Assembly: GCA_029378245.1 (NCBI GenBank)
Contig: JARKIF010000003.1
Span: forward strand, 2,480,001-2,544,000
Source: Roridomyces roridus
Lineage: Eukaryota > Basidiomycota > Agaricomycetes > Agaricales > Mycenaceae
Reading direction: 5' to 3'
Length of the DNA: 64,000 bases
A model generated the notes under the pieces. The model made no database searches and had not been told where the DNA came from. It saw only the letters and a list, made by a program, of their open reading frames with translations. Of the stretch, positions 9,652 to 22,500 are shown one piece after another. Position 1 is the stretch's first letter. The number at the start of each line of letters is the position of its first letter. A program made the translations under genes and the position numbers.

Positions 9652-12433
9652 TCAAGCCAACCTAGGCGCCTTAACCTGGTTCTCATCCCTCAACTCCACC
9701 TCCGCCTTCCGCTTCCTCGGCTCCGCATTCTTCAACGCAACCTCGGAGGTAGTGGCCTCTGACCTATACCGATCCTTCAACGCCCGGTACAATTCCAGGT
9801 CAAACCCAACACACTGCATCCCAAAGCACTCCGTCCCGACCCGGCCACCCGGTAAGAACTGGCTTGAATTCCTAACATCAGCCTCGGTCAATCCCATTTC
9901 AGCGTATATCGCGTTGTTGGACTGGATGTTATAGTGCATTAGCTTCACAGAATGACTGGATGATTTTTGAAGACGCACCACATCGCTGGGAATCTCCCCT
10001 CCCGGCGGATTCACGGCCCGCAAACTGTGCACAACATACGTGCCGAAGTAGTAAACGAAGTGGCCCTTGTGTGCAAAGAACTCGACATGTTGCCCACAGT
10101 ACCTGGTCATGGCCTGATTTTCGACACACCGGTTTTCTGAACGTGAAATAACATGTGTTGGGGCGATGACGAGTGCGTTCGTCTTGGTAGCATCGCACCA
10201 GATTGTACGCTTGGGACAGTGCACCATCTTTCGGTGCCTCAAGAGGTCCTGAAAAAGCCGGCTCAATCAGAATGAGTGCGCGCGACTTAAATTCAACAAC
10301 TTGCCGTTCTAAATACAGTGAACGAGCTGTGGGTGAGTTTGGCGACAGGCTGCAACGCCGACTCTGTATTATCAAAGGTTGGGCGGTCCAATAGGGGCAG
10401 GGTGGGAAGTGCGTTCATGTACGCAGTATATCGTGAGCGTTCCGTCTTCTTCTTCTGGGCCACCAATGTTGCCTGCGGCTTTGGAGGAGGGGGCGGAACG
10501 GCAGCTACCTGCGGCTTTGGCGGAGGGGTCGGCGGAGGAGTCTGCTGCACCGTAATATGTTCACGCTGTTGTAGAGCCTAACAAACACCTCAGTACCTGA
10601 CCAGTTTGCCGGTGAACGAGGTTTACCTCTTTCAACTCGCCACATTCAATCTCTCGCTCACTGTACATCTCTCCCAGCTGGCGAAGCGCCTGGCGCAATG
10701 ATATGAGTGAACGGACAAAGAAATTTAGCGCTGAGGATCGCACCGAATTCCTCAAGACAGCATCTGCCTTCTGAGTCTCGGTCTAGCAATCAAGGGCGTT
10801 GGTACGTCATATGCAACACGAGAAGAACTCACCTCGGCCTGCAACGCAGCAATGCTCTGTACAGCATCATAATCGTCTTCGCACAACATGCAGCTTTCAA
10901 CAAACCTTGAGAAGCTCATCGATCCGATTTTGCTGCGTCTGCAACTTGGCATAAAACCCCACGTTCTCTTTGACAGCGGCCTCGTTGATTCCAAAGGCCT
11001 GTGGTGGAATATAATTGCACCGTCTACGAAGCGGCAATACGACGACATACCTCCTGAAGCCCCTTGATCAACTCTTGGTTCTTCTCCGTCAGTCTTTGCA
11101 GCTCCTCCTGCGGTACGACTGCGCCAGAGTCAGCCAACTCCCGCACGTCCTGTGATTGAGGTTATAGTATCCGGCACAGATGAAAGACATCATATGTACC
11201 TCGACTTCTGACTTGACCCGCACTTCGCCGGCATGCGATGTGGCCCTCTGCATTTCGGCTTTCTCCAATTTCTACGTCCAAAGGTGAGCTTACACAGTGC
11301 GAGCGGATTCGTTCTCGTGAACCCGTTCCGTCAGGTCGATGATTTGCATCTCGGCGGATTTCAAAGACTATATACATGTCAGACGTGGGTGGCACAGACC
11401 TAGGGCCCGACCTTCTGAATATCTTGCTTGGTAGACGCCAATGTAGAGAGGGATGACTCCCTGCTGGAAACGTCCAGCTTGCTCGACCCGAGAGCCTACA
11501 TCACAATTAGGTCGAAGTGCGGTCGGATGGACCGGTAGATTGACCTCGCGTAAGGATGCCACGACAGCGTCCCTGGCCTCGATTTGCTCTGCCACCTCGT
11601 AGATCTTCGTGTCGGCAATTTCGAGGGCCTATTGAATAGGATGAGTTGCGGAGGCTTGATGTGGGGGCCACGACTGACTGCTGTCAAACGTTTCACTTCG
11701 ACGAAACGGGCGTGGCCAAGCTGCTCCGCTTCGCAAAGAGCCTGGTACACCGTGGAGGGTAAGCGAGGGAGAGAATGGGTCTAGGTGGAACGCACCGTCC
11801 CGAGATCTCGATTCGCAGCGGCAAGAGCGGACAGTGCCTCGTCCTTGGCGCGGAGAGTCTGCGTACTGGAGGCGAGAGTCTGGGCAACTCAGCATCGGAA
11901 CCAGGTCGATACAACACTGACGACTCACCTTGCGCAATGCCTCACACTCATCGCATGTCCGAGCTTCGGGGACGGCGGTGGATGTCTGAGACCCGCCAGT
12001 ACTTGCAATTGAGTGCGCCTCGGCCCCATCGGTCAGCCCCTGCATCCTAGCTTCAAGAAGACGTCGGGACTCTTCTACCTGAGTCTCCCTCGTACGAAGC
12101 TCGGTGAATCGCTGCTCAAGTGCCTAGTACGCATCAGAGACAGGGTCGTGAGGAGACAAGGAGTCGGATTTTACCGCACGAAGTTCGTCTCCACCTTCGC
12201 GTTCGCGCTCATACTTCTTCGTGAGCGTCTCAACGTTAGTCTCGGCCTCGAGCAACGCCTGCAGAGTATCATGAGAATGACAATCTCCGGCGCCAGCCAC
12301 GCACGTAGTCTTGCTGCTGCAGCTTCTGCTCCAATGTCCGTGCCGTTTCTTGGGCGGTGGTTAGTGCGGTAGAGAGGAGCTTGACGATTTCCGGTAATAG
12401 GTCGGGGTGGGAGTCCAGGACATTGGCGCTCAT
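9652..12433 (-). CDS. Coiled-coil gene B with conserved C-terminal globular domain, many exons
   Basis: The start at 12433 gives MSANVLDSHPDLLPEIV, matching gene D almost residue for residue. At least 15 exons follow, separated by 50-60 nt introns that often start GTGCGT. Many internal exons are about 84 nt, begin with AL or SL and end in KE, LE or LRE, so each encodes about four heptads. After the coil comes a proline-rich linker (TPPPTPPPKP, about 10500) and a C-terminal domain (about 9652-10266) with HCPKRTIWC, TRYCG, GTYVVHSLRAV, PGGRVGTECFGMQCVGF and a lysine-rich tail. The C-terminal domain recalls the basidiomycete DUF6697 family from memory only. Role unknown. A stretch that reads open (9922-9978) is probably a 57-nt intron, judging from gene D. 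Confidence 0.7.
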
Positions 12434-12614
12434 GGTCACCGGAGAGGCACATGAGCTTAGATAATCGCCGTCCCTAACTTGAGTCGCCGGTTGGTGGCCG
12501 GGTTTATCAAAGAAAGCTGTGCGATTGCATGTCACTTTCAACCTTTGTGACAGAGCGCCGGCCTCTCATTGTTCACACCGTCGGGAGGCTCGAGAATTAG
12601 ACTTCAGTCCTTCG

Positions 12615-12731
12615 AATGATTCCGCCCACCAGGTTCACACCAGGTTCAAATTTGAACCTGCCCATCAAAGAAGCTAATCAGCCGCGCATAAGGCGAATCA
12701 AAGGAAATTTCCGTATACAGGCACAGGTCGA
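12615..12731 (-). pseudogene. 3' fragment of coiled-coil gene C, cut off by the transposon palindrome
   Basis: The minus strand reads ARLISFFDGQVQI then stop at 12646, and the DNA is similar to the 3' end of gene E at about 31944-32040 (ARLISFFDGT). Its upstream side is the palindrome boundary, and the 5' part of the gene continues on the far side at 25895-26732. Position relative to gene B (about 200 bp upstream) matches that of gene E relative to gene D. Confidence 0.5.
12724..12731. repeat. Left 8-bp target duplication of the palindromic transposon
   Basis: CAGGTCGA directly before GGCTCGATACTGG. The same 8-mer in the same orientation follows the right end at 25895-25902. Confidence 0.85.
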
Positions 12732-14140
12732 GGCTCGATACTGGTGCTGTGGGTACACGAAAGGGGAAATAAAAGAATTACCAAAAAAGGAAAAAAGAGA
12801 GAAGAAAGAGAGAGACCTCCCCGAAATCCAGTCGGACCTTGAAGGGGCACATGTCCTGCATCTGCTCGATGAGAAGCACAAAAAAACCGGCCCATTTGCG
12901 TCTCAAAATCCCATTTTTCGCTGAGTTGATTCGAGCGGCTGAAAATCGTGAGAGATTGCCGTTTCAAGTAGTATTTGGCGTGATATCCGAGCGTGTCTCG
13001 TGCTGATGCAGATAGTGGAGCGCTCGAAAAGGAGATTCCAGCGGCCGGCAGACATCTTGATGCCACCAAGCCATCGAAACTCACTCTTCTCTCATCTGCT
13101 ACCACCTCTCGCGACTTGAGCACGCTCCATCTCAAATACGGCGCATCCGCGCGTCTTTTCATCTCAAGAATCAACCCCTCTTGGCTGGACTGGACTTGTG
13201 GGACGGGGTGAATTTGACGAGGTCTTTGCCTCAAGGTGCGTTCCAATACGTCTCTACACTTCATTCCTTCACTTATACACTCTTCCTGTAACCTGCAGAC
13301 TCACTAGACAATGGGTTACAACGGCAAAATTCCACTACAGATCAGTGGGCAGGATGACACGACGCCAGCATGATATGCCGAACAGATGCAACGCGGTGTG
13401 GTCGCGTTGTGCTAGCGCTCACCCTGTCGACCTCCGGCTGCGGGGAGTGCGGCCATCTGTCGTTGGCGTTGCCCATGTCTTGCAGCGTATGTATACCCGC
13501 TTCATTTTGGTGTCCAAAGTGGCATCGGGTGGGCTACGTCCCCAGCTTAATGGCTACAACTACCCTCCAATGTCTACCTCTGCTTGTTTGCTGTCGTCTC
13601 CCGCCTGCGCCTCACCGTGGGTCCGTGACGTTGTCGATCTCACGCCGTCGGCATGGGTCTTACTACCACCGACACGTACTTACGCCGCCTCCTTCCTCTG
13701 ACCACTGCGAGCGGGGTCCATCCCACCCTCCCCTCGTCTCCGGTGTTCTCTGATCTCCCTATCGTCGCTGCCGCTGCTTCACCGCCCGCGCTTCAGCCAA
13801 ATACATTCACCCACACACACGGTCGACACGAAAGTGCTGTACATAGCCGGGGCTTATGTTTCACTGCCCACTCCTTCGCTCACGTCGCTGTCAGAACGCT
13901 CTAGACCTTGATTCCGTGGAGGCGGCGGCATGTATGTGTCCTGGGCATCTTCGGCATTGGGTAACGGGTGCTGCCCATGTACCAACTCGCGCACGGCGTC
14001 GGCGGCTCATTTCATCATACAACAACCCGCGGTGATTCCAAGTCTGCCCACCTACTCACTCGCAATCATCCTATCCCGTGGACTGTTACGTCTTCTCGCG
14101 TGCGCCGTTTAATTTGATATATACACAATTCTGTAACTAT
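12732..14140. other. Left arm, 1.4 kb between transposase gene and outer TIR; no gene assigned
   Basis: Mirror of 24486-25894. ORFs of 127-188 residues occur on both strands but lack recognisable motifs. It may hold a second small gene, a 3' region or subterminal binding sites. Confidence 0.4.
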
Positions 14141-17100
14141 CTAGTTACTAACGAATGACAAAGTACTTTGCCCTGCACTATTGAGGAGGCCCAGAGACTT
14201 CTTTGCTGCTTGAGTGAGACCGGGTACATCCTTTGCGAGGATACATCGTACGCGGGTCGGATTCTTCGACGAGCGGCCGGCGCACTTCAAGACCGTGGAC
14301 TCTCCGCAATCTCGGCATTTATGCTTGCATTCGTACCAGTACCTGCGCCCAGAACATTCCGAACCACCACACCGTATACAAGATCTTTCCTGGCGCTGCG
14401 CAGCTGGTGCTGACTCCACTTGACTCTCGGCCACTCGCCTCAAGCTGCCTGTTATCGTTGCCTGTGCAGCTGAAACAGGTATATTGTTGGTTGTTGCAAG
14501 TTGCTGGGCATTTGCACTCTGGTTGGAGGGACAACTCGAACTTGAAGGCGTCAAGAGTGATCCAGTGACTCGAGATGTCTGAATACGTACCTTGGGCCAT
14601 CAGAGGTGAAATCCATGGCCGTAAAGCCCTCAACCACGTGGTGGGGGATCCGGGAACCGGATTGTGTATGCACAATCCCTTCAGTACGGCGCGTGTGTTG
14701 TAGGTTGGTGACCAAGGGTTCGAGCTGACCTTTGGCTTGCGCACACGACATCCTTATATTGGCCGAATCCTTGTATCCACCACCGAGATAGGCAGTAAGT
14801 TGTTCTTCGAGCTGACATTCGAAGATTAATAGGTGCACTCTCAGCACACATAACCGGTCGCAAACCTTATAAAAATGTTTGGGGATTCCTCGGCCTTCCG
14901 ATTCCATATCTTTGTTGCCTCGAGGGAAATCGTGGTATGGCAATTGCGGAAAGAGGGATTTCTTTGCATACAGTCATTGAAAAATTTCTTTTCCTCGATC
15001 GTATGAATGGGGAGAACAGGCATCCGTGTACCCTGCATTCTCGCAAGGTATGCCTGCTTCTGATCCGAGTCGAGCTTGTTATCGAACGGTTGAATTGAAA
15101 CCTTTTCGCAGACAGCCTTGGGAAGTTGAATGATACCGATACTCTGCTCTGTTTTTTTTTGTAGAGGTTCCCATTGACCCAAGAAAGTGGCGTCGGGGTC
15201 GTTCCATAGTGCTCGCCGAGAGTAATCTCCAGCTCTTGAATCTCGTTCAAGAGCCAGATTGAGTCGTGTCCGGCATATTTTTTGCCAGTTGAATTGAAAT
15301 GCCCAACCTGCAATGAAATTAATTCGGAAGCTGGCAAGTAGAGTAGTGCCAAAAACTTACACGGAGGTTGTGGCGCAAAATGAAATCTAGGAGACATGCA
15401 ACCATATGGCGAACCGAGGCGCCTCGAGATGGGAGTTTTGCAAGTAGGTGGGTATGTACACCACCTTCAACATAGTTTGTACCGCGGACACAACGGTATA
15501 AAGGCAGGTTCCCAGCCTTTTTGTCGAAACCCAGACAGTAGTATAGCTCGACCCCGGGAGGATCAGATACAAACCCATTCTTGACAAGTTCGAGAATGTT
15601 TTTTGCAATTTTCCATGCTGCGCTATTGAATAGAGGCAGGCCAGTTATTGCATCCTTGAGTGGCCCATAGACCGTGAATACTTCGTGAACAGCAGGATAC
15701 AACACTTCGGCAGGAGGAATGGTGCGTCGGCAACGACACCAGAGCCACCTGGGATGGAAGCGAAGCATGTCATCCCATGTAACACCCTTCGATGTCAGGT
15801 AGGTTGAGATCAAGGCTTTGTCGGATGGATGAGGGATGAGGAATGCATCTCGAAGTGCTCTGGAGAACGACAGACGTAAGCCGTGCGTCCGAGAAATGTA
15901 AATCATGTGGAAGACATGAAAGACATCCTTCAAGACACGGCTGCGAATAGCAAGCGCCCAGGTTTCGATCACACGGGGACCAAGAGCACGCTGGCCTTCC
16001 CGGGCGCTTTCATCGTCTTGTTCGTAGGCATCTGTGGTTGCCTCTGCTGTGTTCGCAACATTGCTAGCACCATCCACCCGGTCTATTATATCCAGAGCTT
16101 CACCTGCACTCATCATGGAGTCTTGTTCAGTACCTGTGCTTGCACCATCGCTGAGGTTTGATGTGGAGTCGGTATATGAATCATCGTTCCAAGGTTGTTG
16201 AACATGAAGCTGTGGATCCGAGATAGTAGATGGTGGATGGAGGCTGACAGGTAGGATACGAACATGAGCACAATGTGCAACAATGTCGAATTCTGGTGAG
16301 TGAATTGCCAAGTCCGCCAATGACTTGTTTTGGTTCCATTGAGGTGAGATGCAGGCAGCAGGCACAAGAATCTCTTTCACAGTAATAACCGTGCGAGTTG
16401 TAGTGATGTTGACTCCACCAAACTTTTTACCTAGCTCTGCATTCTTGGAGATAATGCCCCGAGCCGCCAGTTCATGATTGTTGTCAGTGAGCAATAGAAC
16501 AGGGGTACCACAGGGTGGGTGAGATTTAGAGTCGATGGGAAGCGGGAGGGGCGTTTTGTTAAATTCCTCGTAAAGCAGAAGCGAGGCGTACGCATCGAGG
16601 GCAGCATATTGAATCTGAGCAGGACTGAGATCATCGTCCCAATTGGAGCTGACGCGCTCCGCAACCGGCTTGGGAAGTCTTTTCCCAAATGTCGATGCAA
16701 AAAGATCCGCAAGGGATGCGGTCGCGTTGCGGGTGAGAAATCGAGATTTGGCAAAGGTACCCAAGTCCAAGGCACCTCGATAAAATTCGGGGGGTTGACC
16801 CGCAGCTACGGCAAGCTGTCGAAGGTCGCCATTAACCTGACGTCCAACTTTGCGGACACGGTCATCCCGCAAGAAGTTTGTCAGCTCAGTTGGTAAATTT
16901 TTGCGACTGAGCATTTCGCCAATCTGTTTTTCATTAGATCCTGAAAAAGAGAATTTCTATAATTTAGACACATACCTTCAAGATATACACAGAGTCTTGA
17001 TATGCTATCTGAACAATAGCTGGAGGTCCACGGCTCAGGATGTGCCCGTGAGCTGCCACCTCAACATTCCACTCTGAATCAAATCCAACAACAATATGAC

Positions 17101-19055
17101 CGCCATCCGGAATTTCGGTGAGTATACCCCGTACTGCATTGTCGATAGCAGTTCGAGAATCAAGAATTTCCGGGTTACGGACAAAATCAGGCCCAATGAA
17201 TTCTGGCAGATCACCGTGTTTGTCGACAGGATTTACTCCAGCTCGAAGGGAAGAGAACATGCTCTCGAGCATAGGCTTGTCGATCATGTTGTCAGTGTAA
17301 AAGACCTCTGGCTGATTGTGGCCGTAAATATGAAGGTCGTCAGCGAGGCGTTGAAGAGCATCCTTGTATTGTGAATGTGATTTCGTGGCAACGAAGACAC
17401 AAACACGGATCTCGCCTTTCTCGTTTGTGACTGTGAGCAGAGCGGTGAAAATTGGGACACCGTCAACCTTGAATACATGTTTCGCAAGCTATATTTGTCT
17501 TAAAATTGAGAAGATGAGCTTGGAGCACAACAACACACCTTATGGCTATGGTCGATTGCACAAACCCTAGCCGAAAGCATGGCAGTATGCTGGTTCAGAG
17601 TATCCCGGTGGAGTTCAATAAAATTGTCATACATATCCCGGAGCCATTGGCCGCTTGGCGTGAATCCGTGAAAACCAGAAAGCGAGCGGTCATCAAAAGC
17701 TTTGAACGGCTCGTATGACTGCCCAAAGTCCATATCTTGTACCTTGATTCGAAGATATTGGAGCCGCATCTCATCGAATCGCCGGAGGTGCTGCATTCGA
17801 AAGATGTCTGCTACCTCTTCCGCACCCACGCCGTGCTGGAAACAGGAGCGTACAACTCCGAATGCACGATTCGACAATCCACTCCGCCAAGTCAAATGTG
17901 CAGGGAACTCAGCCGCAAGTGCCTTGGGGAGTCGCTCTATAATACGCTGGTCCCAGGAGCGGAACCGGTCCCCGCAGCCTCCTTGACAGGCATACGAGTA
18001 GCCAATTATCCAAAAACATTCATCAATATCGACCACCCGCCGTGGGCGCTCGACAACACCATCTCGGGTCAGATTGCGTTTACCGCAGTTTGGGCATAGC
18101 ATGTGGTAACTTTTACCCAAGATAGCGAATGGATCCCAGATGAAGAAGGAGGGCTGAAAGAGGTCGCAGGGCTTGAAATTGCCCTTGAGCAAAAACCAGA
18201 CATTCTTTCGGGGAACCCAGAAAGAACCAGCTCGCAAATAGCGGGAGCGGTGGTCTGGGTCACGCTCCACGTCGTGTTTGAGCTCGTCATGCAAATGTGC
18301 CAGTTTCTCCTCAAACCAAGTAGGATATGGGATGTGTTTTTTCGAATTCCCTGGTGTATCCTCCCGATCTTCTTCACCCAAGCTTTCACCACAGAACGAG
18401 GAAAAATCGGTGTCGTTTATGTCCGTAGTGATTGATACAGGACCAGGCGACTGTAAGGAAGCGGGAGAAGAGGAAGCGGCACTGAACGAGCCGTTTGTAA
18501 CGGTAGGATGCTGGGTAGATGGTGTAGGAGCGGTGGTGCTTGTGGAAGTGTTGTGATGTCGAACGCGCTTGACCACGGACCGCACGGTCGTGGTTTGGAT
18601 AGGTGGACGACGAATGGCTGACTGGGGTATGGGAATTGAAGAGGATTCGCCCCCGGTCCCGCTTGTAAGCATAGGTAGAGAGAGAGGCCTGGGATTTGCA
18701 TCCAGCGGCAGCGCGAGACCCTCATGCACATGCACCGTGCTTGAGATGGAAGTCAGAGGTAACAGTGAATCCTGGAGAGCAGGCCGCACAAGTAAATGAG
18801 CTTCTTAACAGATCCCATTAGAATATGAGGACGCACCAAAGCCGAGTTATTCCCTCCGCTACTCGCACCGGTAGTCTCGTTGGCTCTCTTCCTCCGCTTC
18901 TTGGGAGGTTGGGACTCTTGAGATTCACCACTTCCAGGGTCTTTTGGGGGCCTTCCGCGACGCTTCGGCGGGCTGGGATCAACGGATGGAAGGGGAGTAG
19001 CGCCGGTATCGGATTCAATTGGGGGCTGGTAATACTTGAAAACAGTGGGCTTCAT
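14141..19055 (-). pseudogene. Left copy of the DDE transposase/DEDD exonuclease gene, frameshifted
   Basis: By symmetry with the right copy the exons are 18837-19055, 18771-17539, 17488-16976, 16923-15363, 15307-14591 and 14540-14141 on the minus strand. All motifs of the right copy are present. In exon 5 the A-run at 14871-14875 is one base shorter than in the right arm, so after SPNIF the frame shifts and stops within 12 codons (..IRFATGYVC). That removes the last roughly 280 residues, including the cysteine cluster, but leaves the DDE and exonuclease residues. A homopolymer sequencing error is the obvious alternative. One more difference (15381) changes Val to Ile in LLDF(V/I)LRHN. Confidence 0.75.
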
Positions 19056-19242
19056 TTTTGGAATGCGGATCGGCGCGTGGACGTGTTGTTGACGCGTCGA
19101 ATGAATACCGGCTCCCGGTGTACGACACAGAAGGAGGACGGTATCAGTGAGCGTGGGTGTGGGTGTAGACACTGACAGGACGCCGACGGGAACGGGATGG
19201 CGGTGCATATACCCCGTTTGGACGAACCCCGTTAGGCAAAAG

Positions 19243-19252
19243 ATTATATAAT
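19243..19252. promoter_or_regulatory. TATA-like palindrome upstream of left transposase gene
   Basis: ATTATATAAT lies about 190 nt upstream of the start at 19055 and just inside the inner TIR; mirrored at 19373-19382. Confidence 0.4.
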
Positions 19253-19255
19253 ATT

Positions 19256-19369
19256 GATACTGCAGTATCGACCCACACTATCAGTAACTAGCGACTGCAG
19301 TATCGACCCACACTATCAGTAACTAGCAGGTCGCTAGTTACTGATAGTGTGGGTCGATACTGCAGTATC
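19256..19369. repeat. Palindrome centre: three copies of the inner TIR with a 40-nt spacer
   Basis: The perfect 14-bp palindrome GATACTGCAGTATC occurs at 19256-19269 and 19356-19369. Between the arms, 19293-19332 is unpaired: it contains a third, direct copy of the 34-nt inner end (starting ACTGCAGTATCGACCCACAC) followed by AGGTC. Thus two direct copies face one inverted copy. CAGGTCG at 19327-19333 repeats seven bases of the outer target duplication. Confidence 0.8.
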
Positions 19370-19372
19370 AAT

Positions 19373-19382
19373 ATTATATAAT
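19373..19382. promoter_or_regulatory. TATA-like palindrome upstream of right transposase gene
   Basis: ATTATATAAT about 190 nt upstream of the start codon at 19570. No other element is resolved. Confidence 0.4.
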
Positions 19383-19569
19383 CTTTTGCCTAACGGGGTT
19401 CGTCCAAACGGGGTATATGCACCGCCATCCCGTTCCCGTCGGCGTCCTGTCAGTGTCTACACCCACACCCACGCTCACTGATACCGTCCTCCTTCTGTGT
19501 CGTACACCGGGAGCCGGTATTCATTCGACGCGTCAACAACACGTCCACGCGCCGATCCGCATTCCAAAA

Positions 19570-22500
19570 ATGAAGCCCACTGTTTTCAAGTATTACCAGC
19601 CCCCAATTGAATCCGATACCGGCGCTACTCCCCTTCCATCCGTTGATCCCAGCCCGCCGAAGCGTCGCGGAAGGCCCCCAAAAGACCCTGGAAGTGGTGA
19701 ATCTCAAGAGTCCCAACCTCCCAAGAAGCGGAGGAAGAGAGCCAACGAGACTACCGGTGCGAGTAGCGGAGGGAATAACTCGGCTTTGGTGCGTCCTCAT
19801 ATTCTAATGGGATCTGTTAAGAAGCTCATTTACTTGTGCGGCCTGCTCTCCAGGATTCACTGTTACCTCTGACTTCCATCTCAAGCACGGTGCATGTGCA
19901 TGAGGGTCTCGCGCTGCCGCTGGATGCAAATCCCAGGCCTCTCTCTCTACCTATGCTTACAAGCGGGACCGGGGGCGAATCCTCTTCAATTCCCATACCC
20001 CAGTCAGCCATTCGTCGTCCACCTATCCAAACCACGACCGTGCGGTCCGTGGTCAAGCGCGTTCGACATCACAACACTTCCACAAGCACCACCGCTCCTA
20101 CACCATCTACCCAGCATCCTACCGTTACAAACGGCTCGTTCAGTGCCGCTTCCTCTTCTCCCGCTTCCTTACAGTCGCCTGGTCCTGTATCAATCACTAC
20201 GGACATAAACGACACCGATTTTTCCTCGTTCTGTGGTGAAAGCTTGGGTGAAGAAGATCGGGAGGATACACCAGGGAATTCGAAAAAACACATCCCATAT
20301 CCTACTTGGTTTGAGGAGAAACTGGCACATTTGCATGACGAGCTCAAACACGACGTGGAGCGTGACCCAGACCACCGCTCCCGCTATTTGCGAGCTGGTT
20401 CTTTCTGGGTTCCCCGAAAGAATGTCTGGTTTTTGCTCAAGGGCAATTTCAAGCCCTGCGACCTCTTTCAGCCCTCCTTCTTCATCTGGGATCCATTCGC
20501 TATCTTGGGTAAAAGTTACCACATGCTATGCCCAAACTGCGGTAAACGCAATCTGACCCGAGATGGTGTTGTCGAGCGCCCACGGCGGGTGGTCGATATT
20601 GATGAATGTTTTTGGATAATTGGCTACTCGTATGCCTGTCAAGGAGGCTGCGGGGACCGGTTCCGCTCCTGGGACCAGCGTATTATAGAGCGACTCCCCA
20701 AGGCACTTGCGGCTGAGTTCCCTGCACATTTGACTTGGCGGAGTGGATTGTCGAATCGTGCATTCGGAGTTGTACGCTCCTGTTTCCAGCACGGCGTGGG
20801 TGCGGAAGAGGTAGCAGACATCTTTCGAATGCAGCACCTCCGGCGATTCGATGAGATGCGGCTCCAATATCTTCGAATCAAGGTACAAGATATGGACTTT
20901 GGGCAGTCATACGAGCCGTTCAAAGCTTTTGATGACCGCTCGCTTTCTGGTTTTCACGGATTCACGCCAAGCGGCCAATGGCTCCGGGATATGTATGACA
21001 ATTTTATTGAACTCCACCGGGATACTCTGAACCAGCATACTGCCATGCTTTCGGCTAGGGTTTGTGCAATCGACCATAGCCATAAGGTGTGTTGTTGTGC
21101 TCCAAGCTCATCTTCTCAATTTTAAGACAAATATAGCTTGCGAAACATGTATTCAAGGTTGACGGTGTCCCAATTTTCACCGCTCTGCTCACAGTCACAA
21201 ACGAGAAAGGCGAGATCCGTGTTTGTGTCTTCGTTGCCACGAAATCACATTCACAATACAAGGATGCTCTTCAACGCCTCGCTGACGACCTTCATATTTA
21301 CGGCCACAATCAGCCAGAGGTCTTTTACACTGACAACATGATCGACAAGCCTATGCTCGAGAGCATGTTCTCTTCCCTTCGAGCTGGAGTAAATCCTGTC
21401 GACAAACACGGTGATCTGCCAGAATTCATTGGGCCTGATTTTGTCCGTAACCCGGAAATTCTTGATTCTCGAACTGCTATCGACAATGCAGTACGGGGTA
21501 TACTCACCGAAATTCCGGATGGCGGTCATATTGTTGTTGGATTTGATTCAGAGTGGAATGTTGAGGTGGCAGCTCACGGGCACATCCTGAGCCGTGGACC
21601 TCCAGCTATTGTTCAGATAGCATATCAAGACTCTGTGTATATCTTGAAGGTATGTGTCTAAATTATAGAAATTCTCTTTTTCAGGATCTAATGAAAAACA
21701 GATTGGCGAAATGCTCAGTCGCAAAAATTTACCAACTGAGCTGACAAACTTCTTGCGGGATGACCGTGTCCGCAAAGTTGGACGTCAGGTTAATGGCGAC
21801 CTTCGACAGCTTGCCGTAGCTGCGGGTCAACCCCCCGAATTTTATCGAGGTGCCTTGGACTTGGGTACCTTTGCCAAATCTCGATTTCTCACCCGCAACG
21901 CGACCGCATCCCTTGCGGATCTTTTTGCATCGACATTTGGGAAAAGACTTCCCAAGCCGGTTGCGGAGCGCGTCAGCTCCAATTGGGACGATGATCTCAG
22001 TCCTGCTCAGATTCAATATGCTGCCCTCGATGCGTACGCCTCGCTTCTGCTTTACGAGGAATTTAACAAAACGCCCCTCCCGCTTCCCATCGACTCTAAA
22101 TCTCACCCACCCTGTGGTACCCCTGTTCTATTGCTCACTGACAACAATCATGAACTGGCGGCTCGGGGCATTATCTCCAAGAATGCAGAGCTAGGTAAAA
22201 AGTTTGGTGGAGTCAACATCACTACAACTCGCACGGTTATTACTGTGAAAGAGATTCTTGTGCCTGCTGCCTGCATCTCACCTCAATGGAACCAAAACAA
22301 GTCATTGGCGGACTTGGCAATTCACTCACCAGAATTCGACATTGTTGCACATTGTGCTCATGTTCGTATCCTACCTGTCAGCCTCCATCCACCATCTACT
22401 ATCTCGGATCCACAGCTTCATGTTCAACAACCTTGGAACGATGATTCATATACCGACTCCACATCAAACCTCAGCGATGGTGCAAGCACAGGTACTGAAC

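Noticed and set aside
15319..16914. Left-arm and right-arm plus/minus ORFs as separate genes
   Set aside because: They are exons, or shadows of exons, of one spliced gene in each arm; joins at GT..AG sites keep one frame.
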